Shown in pieces: positions 11,935-24,057 of a stretch of 64,000 bases of DNA. The DNA is taken from NCBI GenBank assembly GCA_014529385.2, contig CM043948.1, positions 83,301,260 through 83,365,259 of the forward strand, written 5' to 3'. A model generated the notes under the pieces. That model was not told the origin of the DNA. It saw only the letters and a program-made list of their open reading frames with translations, and made no database searches. A program made the translations under genes and the position numbers. Every line of letters starts with the position of its first letter. Position 1 is the stretch's first letter. The DNA is from Adiantum capillus-veneris (lineage: Eukaryota; Streptophyta; Polypodiopsida; Polypodiales; Pteridaceae).

Positions 11935-13413
11935 ATGGCTGACAATAGTAAAGAGGGTGAAATTAATGTTGATAACTTTGATTTTGCTAATGAGCAAGCT
12001 ACTAATGATGATGCTTGTTAACTATCTTGTTTCTAGGCTTCAACAAACCATGGGAAATCCATCCCTCCAAAGTGAACTACAACGGTAGCTTCGTGCTCAT
12101 GGGATTCTCCAAGCTCCCCACCATGATGAGAGAGCACCTAGGAAGCCTCCTTGCGAGACTTCCAAAAGAGGTCTCTCTCCAATTCGGGAAGAAGAAGAGG
12201 ATCCCTATGAAGGGCTCAGAAATTTTCTCCTTGATGATGCATCTCCTTCTCATAGGAGAATTCAAGAGCCTCCACCGAAGGAACGAGAAAGAAGTGAGCC
12301 ACCTCCGTAGAGATGGCTCTACGAAGATGGCGGGCTAAACGCTCTCCATCGCCTCCAAACCGGAGAAGACCATCACATACTTCTCCACACCATACTTCAA
12401 AGAGGAATGACAAAAAGCAAGAGAAGATAAAGGCGAGAAAGAGGACACCCTCTTCTCCATCTTATTCATCCTCTTCCTCTTATGAAGTGATGGTGAAGAC
12501 AAATAAGATCAAGGAAATAAAAAGGTGAGAAAGAGGTCACCCTCTTCTCCATCTTCTGAAGAAAGTGATGGTGCAACCTTTGAACCATAAAAAAGAAGAG
12601 GCCATAGGAAATCCTATGCCACGTGGAAGAGGTTGTGCAAGCTCAAGAAATTCAAAGAGGGAGGGAAGAGCATTTCTTTCCTTACCTATGATGGCACTTT
12701 TGGTGCTAGGGAATGTCTTGGCCTTTATCCAATAATTCGATGTGGCGTTTGGAGATGAGGGCTTCACGGAGTCCTCTAAGCTACGCCATGTAGCTATGCA
12801 CTTTCAAAAGTCCGCTAGTCAATGGTGGTCTAGCCTACGGGCCAATGGTGAAGCTCCACGAACATGGAAAGCTTTAAGAGCTTCCATTATGAAGCACTTT
12901 TTGGCCACCGATGCCAAAGACAAAGTACTCACCGAATGGCGAAGCTTGAAGCTCTCTCCCTACGAATCCATTCACAAATATGTAGACAAGTTTTGGGATT
13001 TACAACTCAAGGCCACTGTCTTCAAGAAGTTGGATTTTGGAGAGCAAAAGCAGCAATTTTGTGCGGACTTAACTGAAGAAATGGTGGAGTATGTCAACTC
13101 CCAAAGGCCACGCACCATATCGACAGTTATACACCATACTATGGTGGCCTCTCAAATCAATTTCCAAACGGGGGCTAAAAGAAATTCTAAGCCCACAGAA
13201 AACAAGGGTTCCAATGAGCCTAAGGGGAAGGACAATGTCCAAAAGTCTCATAAGGGAAACTCCAACAAAACTAAAGAGAAGGGAGTTTATAAAGGCAAAA
13301 TAAAACTCTCTCCTAAAGAGCTTGAGCGTTATCGCAAGGATAACCGCTGTTTCAAGTACCGTCGAGCTAGGGCATTCGTACCGCGCTTGTCCCCAAAAGA
13401 ACACCCGCCATGA
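11935..13413 (+). pseudogene. Element 3 gag, frameshifted
   Basis: A start ATG at 11935 opens MADNSKEGEIN, then the frame shifts near 12020 into a charged, Arg/Glu-rich linker up to about 12528. The capsid part is 12742-13413: AMHFQKSASQWWSSL, then WKALRASIMKHF and VDKFWDLQLKATVFKK are typical of gypsy gag. The nucleocapsid zinc knuckle at about 13345-13395 is damaged twice: the second Cys reads Tyr (CFKY), and a one-base shift separates it from the downstream GHSYRACPQK half. The gag shell normally packages the retrotransposon RNA; this copy cannot be made in one frame. Confidence 0.85.
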
Positions 13414-13921
13414 ACCTCCTAGAGCTACCTTGGTTGAAATCCAAGAGGAGGAAACTCACCACAAAGGATCTCCTCTATGCCATGCTTGGGGAAAGGTAAG
13501 AGAACATGATGCTTTTATTCTCTTTGACCCTGGTTCTACTCACAATTTTATATCTATAGAGTTGGCCACCAAGCTAGGCATACAAGCCTACGAGATGGGA
13601 GATGTCCTACCCGCAGACGGTGCTTTCAAGGGGCAAGAAGCTTCAGTCACTCCCTTAAACGGGAAACTGAGGCTCCATGTCCAAAGCTATGTGGACAAAG
13701 AGGACTTCTTTATCTCTCCTCTCAAGCATGAGGATGTAATCCTAGGGGCACCATGGTTTGATCGCATGGCTGCCAACGTTAAATCCCTTGAAAGAAGAAT
13801 CTCCTTTAAGTTCAGGGAAAAAGATATGTATATAGCTGCTAAGGAAATGGGTAACACTATACCCATTGTACATACACAAGCTTTCAACAAGTCAATAAAG
13901 AGCTCTATTTCATGTATATGA
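13414..13921 (+). pseudogene. Element 3 aspartic protease
   Basis: Open in the frame beginning at 13322. The active site reads FILFDPGSTHNFIS at about 13513-13555, a D-P-G variant seen in gypsy proteases in place of D-[ST]-G. The flap and C-terminal part carry LGAPWFDRMAANV. As a domain it looks intact, but it depends on the shifted gag frame upstream. Its closest local relative is the protease of element 1. Confidence 0.85.
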
Positions 13922-15238
13922 TTTTTGTTAAAGATTTTCAAAATGAACCTAATGTTTTAGCAAAAGAAAATATACACAATCATAAGGAATTAGAGTTATC
14001 CAATTTTCTCAAGGGGTTTCAAGATGTCTTTATTGACGACATCCCTTGTGAGCTACCTCCTAAACGAGGCAATGATGACCATGCAATTAAACTTCTTCCA
14101 GGAAGTTCACCACCTAACAAACCTCCTTATAGAGTTTCTCAAGCTCAACAAGAGGAGATTATGCGGCAAGTGCATGAGTTAGTTGAGAAGGGCATGGTTA
14201 GGCCTAGCTCATCTCCATTTTGTTCTCCTGTGCCACTAGTGCTACTAGTGCAAAAGAAAGACAGCACATATCATATGTGTGTCGACTATAGAGCACTAAA
14301 TAAGATCACTATCAAGAATAGGTTTCCTGTTCCACGGGTAGAAGACCTATTTGATAAGCTACAAGGGTCTACCTACTTCAGTAGGATTGACCTAAAAAGT
14401 GGCTATCATCAAATAAGGATAGTTGATCAAGACATTGTAAAGACCGCATTTCGCACTACATTTGCTCTTTACGAATACATTGTCATGCCTTTTGGCTTGA
14501 CCAATGCACCAGCCACATTCAACCGCTTGATGGAGAAGCTATTCAGGCCTCACCAAACCTTTGCTGGAGTGTTCTTTGATGATATCATCATCTATTCTAA
14601 TTCATTTGATGAACACAAGCAACACCTCCAGGTAATATTTCAAGTTCTAAGAGAGAATAAACTTTATGTTAATCGAAAGAAAAGTGAACTTTTTCTTACA
14701 AGAGATTCAGTATTTAGGTCACATTATCTCTCAAGAAGGCATCCAAATGGATCCATCAAAGTTAGAGGTAATAAAAGGATGGCCCAAACCAAGGAATCTT
14801 CATGAATTAAGAAGCTTTATAGGTATGTGTGCATACTATAGACGCTTCATACAAAAGTTCTCACTAATAGCAGGACCATTACATGACCTAACAAAGAAAA
14901 ATGCTAGGTACACATGGTCTACCAAGGAGAACAATGCTTTCGAAAATCTTAAAGAAAAGCTTATCTCTCAACCTGTGATTACACTACCGGATCTCTCAAA
15001 GCCATTTGAGGTCCAATGTGATGCTTGTGGTGATTGCCTTGGAGCTGTTTTGCTTCAAGAAGGGCATGCCATAGGCTATGAAAGTCGAAGGCTCGACCCT
15101 GTTGAGCAAGCTCTAGGCATATATGAAAAGGAACTCCTTGCAGTTCTACATGCCTTAGACTCATGGAAGCACTATTTATTGGGGACTCCTTTCATTCTGC
15201 GAACGGATCACCAAAGTCTTAAGTACTTCATGACGTAG
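13912..15238 (+). pseudogene. Element 3 reverse transcriptase and RNase H, one frameshift
   Basis: The first frame (13912-14805) has the RT fingers and palm: [41 protein letters not shown] and FFDDIIIYS with the catalytic Asp pair. Near 14690 the sense shifts to the frame 14666-15238 (IQYLGHIIS, MCAYYRRFI), which enters RNase H (FEVQCDACGDCLGAVL, YEKELLAVLHAL, RTDHQSLKYF). A stop at 15238 interrupts RNase H before its VADALSRRP end at about 15330-15355. Copies RNA to cDNA in the family; here broken. Confidence 0.9.
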
Positions 15239-15399
15239 ACCAAGCTCTCCGACAAACAAATGAGGTGGGAAAATTTCCTTTCGCAATTTCATTTTCATAT
15301 TGCTCACATTGCTGGCAAGCATAATCGAGTAGCCGATGCACTCTCAAGACGGCCGAGAGTGAATGTGGTTCCATAGCAACTCATAATGATCTATCTTCT

Positions 15400-16422
15400 A
15401 TGATAGATGAGTATTCTATTGATCCTGATTTTAGAGATGTGATTTCATCCCTTGCACTAGGGAAGAAAGAGGAACCATTTACTTTACAAGATGGTTATCT
15501 TCTCTATGGCAATAGACTATGCGTTACTAGCTCACTACGTGAGAAAGTAATGTATGAATCTCATGCTCATCCTTATGCAGGAGGTATTCAGTCTACCCTA
15601 AAGGGGATTGAAACATATTTCTATTGGCCTACCATGAAAACAAGCATACAAGAGTATGTTTCTAAATGTGTGGTATGCCAAAAGACAAAGTTTGATAGAG
15701 GGAAGCAACTTGGATTGCTTCAACCTTTGCCAATCCCTAATTCACCATGGGAGAGCATATCCATGGATTTAATCTTTGGATTGCCTAAGTCTATCCATGG
15801 GAATACGGGAATATGGACGATAGTAGACAGGTTCAGTAAACAAGCTCATTTTATACCTGTCAAAAAGACTATCAAAGCCTATCAAATGGCAACCCTCTTC
15901 ATTTCACAAATCTTAGAGTACCATGGCTTGCCAATGTCCATAGTGTCAGATAGAGATCCTAGAATGACCAGTAATTTCTGGAAGGGGCTCTTTGAGAATT
16001 TAGGAACAAGGCTAAACTTCTCTTCGGCCTATCACCCGCAAACGGATGGCCAAAGTGAAATAGCTAACCTAACAATCCTCGATCTACTAAAAGCCTATGT
16101 AACGGAAGTAGATCAAAGATCCCAATGGGAGAAGTACTTACCCTTAGTGGAGTATGCCTACAATAACACTGTACATACTTCCACGGGAAAATTACCTTTT
16201 GAGGTAATTGAGGGAAGATCAAAAAGTCCCTGGCTACTTAAGGTACACGGGAAGATCTTCGTTGCAGATGAGTATAGCCGAGACCTACAAGAATCTTTTC
16301 AAAAGATTAAGGATGCTATCTCTATCTCACAGCAAAGGCAAAAGGCTGTTGCTGACAAGCACAGAAGAGCCCAAACCTTTAAAGAAAATGATTGGGTCTT
16401 ACTCAAATTTCCCAAAGCTTGA
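15400..16422 (+). pseudogene. Element 3 integrase
   Basis: One long open frame of 340 codons. The N-terminal zinc-binding HHCC region is at about residues 45-100 (ESHAHPYAGG, then CVVCQKT). The catalytic core has Asp in SMDLIFGLP, Asp in VSDRDPRM and Glu in TDGQSEIAN, the D,D-35-E set. The frame stops at 16420 just before the tail. All catalytic residues are present, so the domain itself is well preserved. Confidence 0.92.
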
Positions 16423-16845
16423 TTAAGGCACACGACAGGCAAGAATCCTACGGGACACCAAAAGTACTATGCTAAGTTAGCAAAAAGGTACTATGGTCCC
16501 TTCCAGATTCTTAGGCCAATCAATGAGATGGCCTATCAACTTAAGTTTCCTAATCACTGGCTCATACACAATGCTTTCCATGTGAGCCTATTAAAGCCTT
16601 AGAAAGGAGAGCCACCTCAAGAACCTATTACTGAAGACCCACCGGAGATTGAGGACCAAGAAGAGGTGCTGCAACCCGAGTCCATTCTCCGACATGAAGA
16701 CAAGGTACTAAGAGGCGGTAAGACTATCCGACGATATCTTATTAAGTTTAAGAATTATCCTTTTGAAGATGCTAGATGGATGCAAGGCATACAATTTAAG
16801 GATAACCTAAACCTTGTCAATGCTTACAATGCTTCCCTAATGTAA
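16423..16845 (+). pseudogene. Element 3 integrase tail and chromodomain-like end
   Basis: After the stop at 16420 the same frame continues ([21 protein letters not shown]) to another stop near 16600. It then runs through a Glu-rich linker to RRYLIKFKNYPFEDARWMQ, the chromodomain core, and ends at about 16845. The same RRYL-KFKN-Y/F-P-AxW pattern occurs in elements 1 and 5. Confidence 0.82.
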
Positions 16846-17199
16846 GCAAATGTACAAATGTTAAAAATGAACATAGTTTTTGTCTTATAAGACTCTCTTT
16901 TTCTTTATTGTGCACAAAAATGAAGTAGTATGCATGCTTAGATCAAGTTTGCGGAGACGACGTCTCCCGAACACCAAGTAGAGCTTGTCACTCTACTATG
17001 GAAGATGATAGGACTAATGTGCAAACATGCTTGCGGTAGCCTCGGGCTCTCAAGCGCCAAATGGACTAGTCATCCATTGTGGAACGATGTCGTAGGGTAA
17101 CATAGGGATCCTCTACCCGCTAGGAAAAAGGACTAATGAATATGCTTTATCTTCTCTACCCCATAGTTGAGGACGACTATGATTTCAAGAGAGAGGTAA

Positions 17200-18792
17200 T
17201 GTCATAATAATCAATATCTAATTCTCCTAAATGATTTTCTCATGTTAAACCGATCATTTAATATGGGGAAGTGCCAGGGGAGAAAAAGCTAGAATATTGG
17301 TTCAGTTAGCAGACCGGCCCACAGTAGGATCCAAAGGAGGAAAAATAGGGATCCAAAGGAGGGGCCATCTGCAAAAGAGCTATGTGAACCAATGGGCTTA
17401 AAAGACCCTAAGGTTCAACCCATCAAGACTTCCAAAATGCTAAGGTTCCAAAATTCAAAGGTTGTGTCCAAAGGTCAAACATTAGGGAAATTGGATGCTT
17501 TCTGTGTGCCCCAAAAGCCTTTGTCAAGCCCTACATAGGAGGGGGCGAGCCCAAGAAGTAGGGGATGAGAGAGAAACACCCACACACACTCACAAGCTTC
17601 ATTTGTACACAAGGGGAAAGAGGGACACATGTCAGCTCCCTAGGCCAGATGCCCACAAGGTGTACTCAAATCCTATTGGATGGCCATGGAGGTGGAACAA
17701 TGAGAATTAGGCTAGAGTAATCTAGTTTAATTAATTTAAAAACACTTAATAAAAGAACCAATAAGAATTAAGCTCTCTAGAAGACTATTGGACAGTCTCC
17801 CAAGGGAACCAATGAGCATTTAGCAGGCCAATGGCTTGCCTGATTCCTATTGGCCAGGAGGCAAAGGGGTCCAATGAGAGTTTAGTTGCATTCATTAATC
17901 ACTTAAAGCTCTCACAAAAGGGGAAAGGGGGACACATGTCAACAGGCTATCACTTATGCTGCTTAATTTCCATTGGCTAGGCCTGGGGAGGTCCAATAGG
18001 ACTATAGCATGAGCATTTAGCAAGGGGGGTCGACCAAGAGAGAGAAGGGGCTGATTTTGGAAAGGCATTATTCACTCACACACTCACACAATCAACGTGT
18101 GAAGCAAGAAGACTCTCTCTCTCTCCTTCTCAAGCTTTAATGGAACGCTTACCACCTACTCCAAGCTTGTGAGAAGGGAGGCCTACACCACCAACTCTTG
18201 GCTTTGTGATGCAAATCCAACCAAGAGCCAAGCTTCAATGCATGCTCATCTCCTCTACCATGCTAATTACTAAGCTAAGCTATGCTAATATGAGTGATTA
18301 TGTGAGGAGATGTACATCTTTCTCCTAAGAATACTCCTTCTTCCTCTCAATCTACTCTCATACCCTGCTAGCTCTCACCATCTTCGAAGGTGTGTGAGGT
18401 CTTGGGTCTGAGACTGTGAGGGAATTGATCTTGTGTTTGATAAGTGTTTTGCTTACTGCATGAAGTCTCCATCTTCATTGCACTAGCTATTTTTGAAGGA
18501 ACACAAACAATTGTATTGTAAAATGTCTCTCTTGATGGGAGAAACCATAATACAAAGCCTTTTGGAGAGGGGACAGGCTCCATGCAAATCCGGTCCTCAA
18601 ATGTTGTCAATTGCTTAATTTCTCTCTCTTTTGAAGTATTGTTCATGCTATCTAACTAGGTGTTATGATTTTTGTTGCTCTCTCCACCCAAGCACTCTTG
18701 TTATTCTCATTAGGAAGCTATCCTAATGAAATGCTCACTATGTTCATGCTATTTTCCACTACACACAAGTTACTAGACCATTAAATGTTACA
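17200..18792 (+). repeat. Element 3 3' LTR
   Basis: 1,593 bp, nearly identical to 9923-11519. It is preceded by PPT 'caagagagaggtaa' and followed by ATATG. The ORFs 17495-17710 and 18368-18646 in it are LTR sequence, not genes. Confidence 0.95.
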
Positions 18793-18797
18793 ATATG
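18793..18797. repeat. Target-site duplication ATATG (right copy)
   Basis: Matches 9918-9922. Confidence 0.95.
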
Positions 18798-19868
18798 AAT
18801 TGTAAGTTCTTTGTGAATTGCAGACAACTGTTGTGCAAGATTAATAGAAGCTAGATTCTTGACCTGTTGGTGCGTGTGGATATTCTTTTTGGGATGTTGA
18901 TCGTAATTAGAAAAGAATGGAGTGTGATGGATGGAGGCATGAAAATTGTTATTGTAGAAGAATTCTGCTAGCAATAGGAGCTCGATCCAATTCTCTTGGT
19001 GATAATTGATTGTACAATGAAGATACTATTCCAAAACTTGATTCCCTCTCTCTGTTTGTCCATCACTTTGTGGGTGATTGGCTGAGGAGAGGTTGATTTG
19101 TACTCCGAGTAGCTTCAATGAGCTTTTCTAGAAGCTAGAGATGAATTGTGGGCCTTGATAAAAAAACTATGTCATCCAATAATCTGTGATAACGATGCAT
19201 ATGCTGTAGAAAGAGTTTGGCCGTACCTTCTCCGGTGATGATTTGGGTGGTTGGAATGAAGAGTGCCATCTTTGTAAACCGATCCACGACCACTAAAATG
19301 GAGTCAAATCCGTGTGACAAGGGTAGCTCTACAATGAAATCCATGGAGATGGATGATCATGGCTTGCTTGGAATGGGCAAGGGATGGAGTAACCCGTGAG
19401 GTCGACGACGAGGGGCCTTTGATCTATTGCAAGTTTCAGAAGTGCCTACATACTCCTTGACAAGCTTCCACATTTGAGGCCACCAAAAGTCATGGGATAG
19501 AAGCTCAATTGTCTTATTAACCTCAAAATGCCCTGTTGATGGAATGGCATGCCTTTGTTGAAGTACCTCCAAGCATGTTGGTCCTGGCAGAACATAGAGA
19601 TGACCCTTATAGTAAATAAGTCCATCAATTTCTTAAAAGTTCTCATTACACCTTTTCCTTGTAGTTGTTGTCTAAAATTATGGGCAAGTGAGTCCTTAGC
19701 AATTTGCTTCTTCACCTTAGAAAGAAAAGTAGAATCTTCAAGAGCTTGGCTTATGGTGGCGTTTAGCTTAAGCTGCTTAGGTTTCAAAATCACTGACTCT
19801 TGTTGATCAAATACTGCATTGTCTTCTTTAGGTGCAATGTAGGATCTTCTTGATAAGGCATCTGGTTA
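18798..19868 (-). pseudogene. Element 2 RNase H end and integrase (proximal half)
   Basis: On the minus strand from 19868: the RNase H end motif PDALSRR, then a zinc-binding region (AIPSTGHFEVNKTIELL, FWWPQMW; the C-x2-C pair reads SETCNR with one Cys lost). Next is the integrase core (MDFIVELPLSHGFDSILVV, VDRFTKMALFIPT) and YNNNFHASIHHTPF at 18880-18974. The frame runs to the element 3 junction and continues in frame at 9922. Sequence stops resembling the element at 19868, so the RT, protease and gag are absent. Confidence 0.85.
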
Positions 19869-19869
19869 C

Positions 19870-20351
19870 CTTGTTGAGATGGCTAGGCAAGGAACTCAAA
19901 TCTGCATAGTCCAAGCAGGGGATTTGTAGAGCTTGAAGGAGTAGAGGTATGGGGGAGTGTTTTGGGATGGAGTGCAACATTATTTGGAGATCCTTGAAGA
20001 GGAGAGAAGCTTAGATGATCAAGAAGACAAACATATCCAAAAAGAGGAGTGGATGACATAGGATTCAATGTGGGAGAAGGGTCCACGATGAAGGAAGATG
20101 AGTCTAACAATAATGAGTCAAACATCATTGGCTCCTCCTTTGGTGTTGGAGATACACCAATGTATGAGGCACTATCCCTTGAGGAAGCCAAGGATCTCCC
20201 GCTCATTGACTCCATGGATCTCCCGCACTTCGAGCCCAAACTTGCGCTCAATGCTTGTTTGACATTGAATATCGATGTTTGGCAAGGCAAGATACAACAC
20301 TATTTTTTAGTTGATCTCCTTTTGGTTTGCAGCATGAGTGCCATGTGGTGA
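19870..20351 (+). other. Unidentified coding-like stretch next to element 2 break
   Basis: The plus frame at about 20015-20351 reads an acidic, Ser/Asn-rich stretch followed by EALSLEEAKDLPLIDSMDL and PHFEPKLALNACLTLNID. The minus frame 19883-20290 is also open. I do not recognise a family. It could be a gag linker, a captured gene fragment or chance. It starts exactly where element 2 breaks off. Confidence 0.3.
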
Positions 20352-22523
20352 CTGGTTGCTGGTAATGCACTTTGCATGGTATGTTTGACTGGTTACCAAT
20401 TCATGGCTGGTTGCACACTCCCATATGCAGGGAGTGATAATGGAGGATCAATAGAGGCTGCCAACCTAGTTAACTACAAAGACTCATATGGTTATTGATG
20501 TTTCCTCGCCACTGGGCATGGGCCATGAGACCCGTGTGACTTTCAATTTACTATACAAAATGGTCATATAACAATTGATAAGGAAGGGGGTGATGGGGTG
20601 GTGACCATACATGCAAATATTGTAGCTTCTAGGTGTTGGAAACCATCTTGATAGATCCATTTTATGTGCTAAGTCTTGCTACCTATTTTGTTAGGCTCGC
20701 TTCCAACGTCAATGCCGCATTCAATTCTACAAGGCTCAAGTTGTCAATTTGTGTAGACCAAGCCCTAGTGGATGCTATGTTGCATGGGGAGCCAACTCAA
20801 GGACCTTGAACTTGTTTGTCCAGTGAGTTTAGTCTGTGCTACTTGTGGTAGGTTCCTCCATGTCTTGAGTTGGAGAATTTTCTTTAACCTTAGCAAGTTC
20901 ATTGTTTGCATGCTAGAGGCAAGAAAATACTTTGCCTCCTTCAATTCTTAACAAGGTGTGCCTTGTTGATGCTCTATGGTATACAATTTCGGGCCACGTT
21001 CATCAATAATTTCTTTTGGAGCAATATTCAGGTTTTCATTTATCAAAGATGGTATTTTGTTTTTGGCCGACCATTTGCAACTTTTAGTCTTATTCAAGGA
21101 AAACATTGTTTAGCATCATTATATACTTGTGCAAGCCTTGTTTTAATCGTGTTTTTTCTCATTTAGGCACCATTAATTGCTGTTTGTTCTCTATATTAAT
21201 AGAGGAGTCAAGCTCCCGCAATTGCGTGGGAAGAAGCACTAATTGCTCTACTTCAACTCCTTGTGTCTGACGAGTCTATTTGAGTGTCTTGATGCCATGC
21301 ATAGGTTGGTAATGCCTAAAGGCAACACATTATTTGATGTTGTTGCTGCTTTGAGAAACTAATCAAGTTTCATGCATTCATGTGATGTGGTGGCCTTCAA
21401 AGCCTCGGTCAACTGGTGGATGATTTGAATGTGTAGTGTGCTTTGATCGATGATATGTAGCTAGAGCTCAAGGTTGTGGATGTGCCACAACAACCCAATA
21501 GCCATGACTGCGGGTGTTACGTCATGAAGTACATTAGGTGCGGGGCTTGCCCATCTTGAATCAAAACGTTATTTCATTTTATGCTCTCAGAAGCTGATTA
21601 TAAATCTTTGCCTGGTTTTGAATGGAACTCATTATTACAAGGGGATTCAAACACCGGCTAGGAAAGTGATAAGTCCTTGCGACTTCTTTGTTTTCCTCAC
21701 AATGTCCAGAATGAAATGCTTTTGTTTGATGTGTGATCCTCTATTTAAGATAAACCATGGATCTTGTGATGTGATAGTCGTTGATTATACTGTGAACAAG
21801 AAAATTTCAACCCATTGAACCCATGTTTTGATGTGCTATGGGAGCCTTAACGATGTATTGCACGACAGATCATTCATGAGACGGAAGCACTAAGAACATT
21901 TGCATCTAGGTTGTTGCTCGTGCTACCCTTCATTCACTGCACTCAACATATATTATGAAGGTGGTGCCATTGTCGAGTATAGAGGCGACTTTACCTACCC
22001 TCACTTTGAGGACTTGTCAGCGAGGGCTCTTGGGCTAAGGAGACGGGAACACTTGTCCTTTGGCAACACTATGTGATGGTCTCTAGCTACACCAAGCATG
22101 TCGGCCCATTGGAGCAATGTTTTGACGTGCTACAAAAGGTGTCAGGGCCTCTGGGCTCTATTGCATGATTGAATATGTCAATGCAATATTGACAAATACT
22201 TCATTGTGGAAGTTAAAGGAACAAAGAAAAAAGTTTCGATGGATCAAAAACAGATTTTGGACTTTGCTATGTGTACAGATAGTGCCGTAGGCAACATGGT
22301 AGTGATGGCCTTTTTTAACTTACGTAACCCATTAGAATTTAGAGGTTATTATTATTCACTAATAAAATTAAAAGGTATTCCTACTCCTAATGGATTCAAA
22401 AAAATTAAGGTATTTCTAATTCAAAGATTCCCTCAATAACAATAACAACAATGCCCTAGTCTATAGCATGCAACAACGGGCAACAATATGAGCTGCACGT
22501 GAGAAGGATGTATACAACTTTGC

Positions 22524-22525
<2 letters not shown>
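20352..22525. other. No recognised feature
   Basis: About 2.2 kb of AT/GT-mixed sequence. Only short ORFs are present (20906-21166, 21618-21818, 22206-22439), with no motif. Nothing supports a gene; it is possibly decayed repeat. Confidence 0.5.

Positions 22526-22582
<57 letters not shown>
22526..22582. repeat. (GA)n microsatellite upstream of receptor gene
   Basis: About 28 GA units, some 750 bases upstream of the start codon at 23329. GAGA tracts near plant promoters can bind BPC proteins; whether this one does cannot be told from sequence. Confidence 0.95.
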
Positions 22583-22585
<3 letters not shown>

Positions 22586-23328
22586 AGAGGAAGGACACTT
22601 TAAAGAGAAGAAAACACTAAAGGAAAATAAATGAGAAGAGAAACACAAATATACAATGTGAAGTAGACCACCTCTTTATATGGACACAAAAGGTCTTTTG
22701 ACTTTCCAATTTCATATGTCTTTTTAAATTTCACCTTTCATTTCCCAGCCTCACATGGCTTGACTTTTCTTGCATTCTAATTCCAATCGATCTTCGAGAA
22801 AGTCTCTTTTATTAAGCAGCCGTCAGTCGAGTTTCCTCTTGGCAAAGAAGCAAACCGAAAATACTAGCAACAATTTTGAAATTTGTAAATTTTTTGAACT
22901 GTTTTCTCACATATTTCATTGATTTTGCTTCCCATTACCATGTTTTACAACACGTTAGTCTCGATTTTCAACTGTCTCAAGGCTAAGCTGAGGCAATCCT
23001 TTCCAAACATTGATTCCTCTTAAACTCAGCCTAATTTTTTTACCACTTTCTTATTGTATTAGAAAGCCAGCGTGACCCTTTGTTATTTTTCAGGGGAGAC
23101 CTAATTGTAGACCATATAAAATGGCAACGGGAATGCGGATGTGTAGGGCGTCTTTTGCGGGCCGAGAAATGCACGGACCTGCAGGAGCAGCAACTCCTTC
23201 CTGGTGGGTTCGAGGCTTGAGCGACAGCGATGCTTGGCGGAGCCATGCATACACACGTGCCCAATAGACAGTGAGGATATAGGACACGCCTTCACTCCCA
23301 GCAGCTTGTGCATACCCTAATTGGACGA
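22583..23328 (+). promoter_or_regulatory. Putative promoter and 5' UTR of DUF3537 gene
   Basis: The region between the (GA)n tract and the start codon. A TATA-like 'tctttatatgg' lies at about 22673-22683. GC content rises from about 23100 towards the start codon. No transcript start can be fixed from sequence alone. Confidence 0.35.
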
Positions 23329-24057
23329 ATGTCTTCATCTCTGAGTTCTCCCTTGTTGCATCGCCTCGGGCCTGACACAGGTGATGTAGCACAAGCAGCC
23401 ACAGACCCTGAGAAACCTTTACCATCGTCCCCGTCTTATTCTTTGGGTCAACTTCCTATTCCAAGCACAGAAGAAACAGCTGATGGTTACTCTACAGCCA
23501 GGATGCCAAAGGTTCTTGCCTCTACTACATGTGGATATGATGACAATCCTGCACGCCTTGTGGGCAGACATAAACAGGAGCAAGAAGAACAACAGCAAGA
23601 AGGTCTTGTCTCCAGTCGGAAGTCCCGCCTTGTATGGGATGGCTCTGGTTTTATTCCTGGAAGTTCAGAGCTAGGGTCAGAATTTCAGGAACTTGGGTTT
23701 CGCAGGTTGTCATCAAGACCTAAAGATGAGCTCAGAAGGTTTCGGTGCAGTCTGTTTTGGTTAGGATTGGATCAATCGACACCATTTCGCACATTGGCCT
23801 CATGGACAGCGGTAACTCTGCTAGCCATTGGCATACCTGTTTGCTACCTAGTCTTAGTTGACACAGAAGCATCATCTGTTCATGCGGGGCATCCATTCGA
23901 TCGCCTCGTGCAAACCTCTGAGGCTGCCCTTGCACTTATCTCCTTTGCTTGCCTCTCCCACAATCTGCGCAAACATGGCCTCCGTGGCTTCTTATTCCTG
24001 GATCAGATTAGCTTGGAGCCAGTAGAGGTGCAAAGTGGCTACATCGGGGAGCTGAAT
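23329..24057 (+). CDS. DUF3537 seven-transmembrane (gustatory-receptor-like) protein, exon 1
   Basis: Encodes residues 1-243. The start at 23329 is the first ATG in frame and gives MSSSLSSPLLHRLG; the frame is open upstream only from a GTG at 23308. Residues 1-140 are a hydrophilic, Ser/Gln/Glu-rich cytosolic tail. TM1 is in TLASWTAVTLLAIGIPVCYL, followed by TM2 around ALALISFACLSHNL and the conserved LRKHGLRGFLFLD. The exon ends GELN|gtgagt at 24057 in phase 0. The family is plant-specific in name but structurally related to insect gustatory/odorant receptors; its ligand and role in plants are not established. Family assignment is from recognised phrases, so the exact subfamily is open. Confidence 0.88.

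Larger units (their letters stand above)
9923..18792 (+). mobile_element. Element 3: near-complete Ty3/gypsy chromovirus-type retrotransposon
   Basis: 8,870 bp, bounded by two direct LTRs of about 1.6 kb (9923-11519 and 17200-18792) that begin TGTCATAATAATC and end AATGTTACA, with ATATG target duplications on both sides. A PBS (TGGTATTAGAGCAC) starts at 11521 and a PPT (aagagagaggtaa) ends at 17199. Internal order is gag, protease, RT, RNase H, integrase, chromodomain. The LTRs differ at only a few scattered positions, so insertion is fairly recent, yet the coding region already has frameshifts (zinc knuckle, RT near 14690) and stops (15238, about 16420, about 16600). It lies inside the integrase frame of element 2. 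Confidence 0.97.

Noticed and set aside
9923-18792. Integrated pararetrovirus or other plant virus
   Set aside because: Two LTRs, PBS, PPT, TSD and an integrase with chromodomain fit a Ty3/gypsy retrotransposon; no movement or coat protein is seen.
23308-23328. Upstream extension of the receptor ORF from 23308
   Set aside because: It begins with GTG, not ATG. The first in-frame ATG at 23329 gives a sensible N-terminus.
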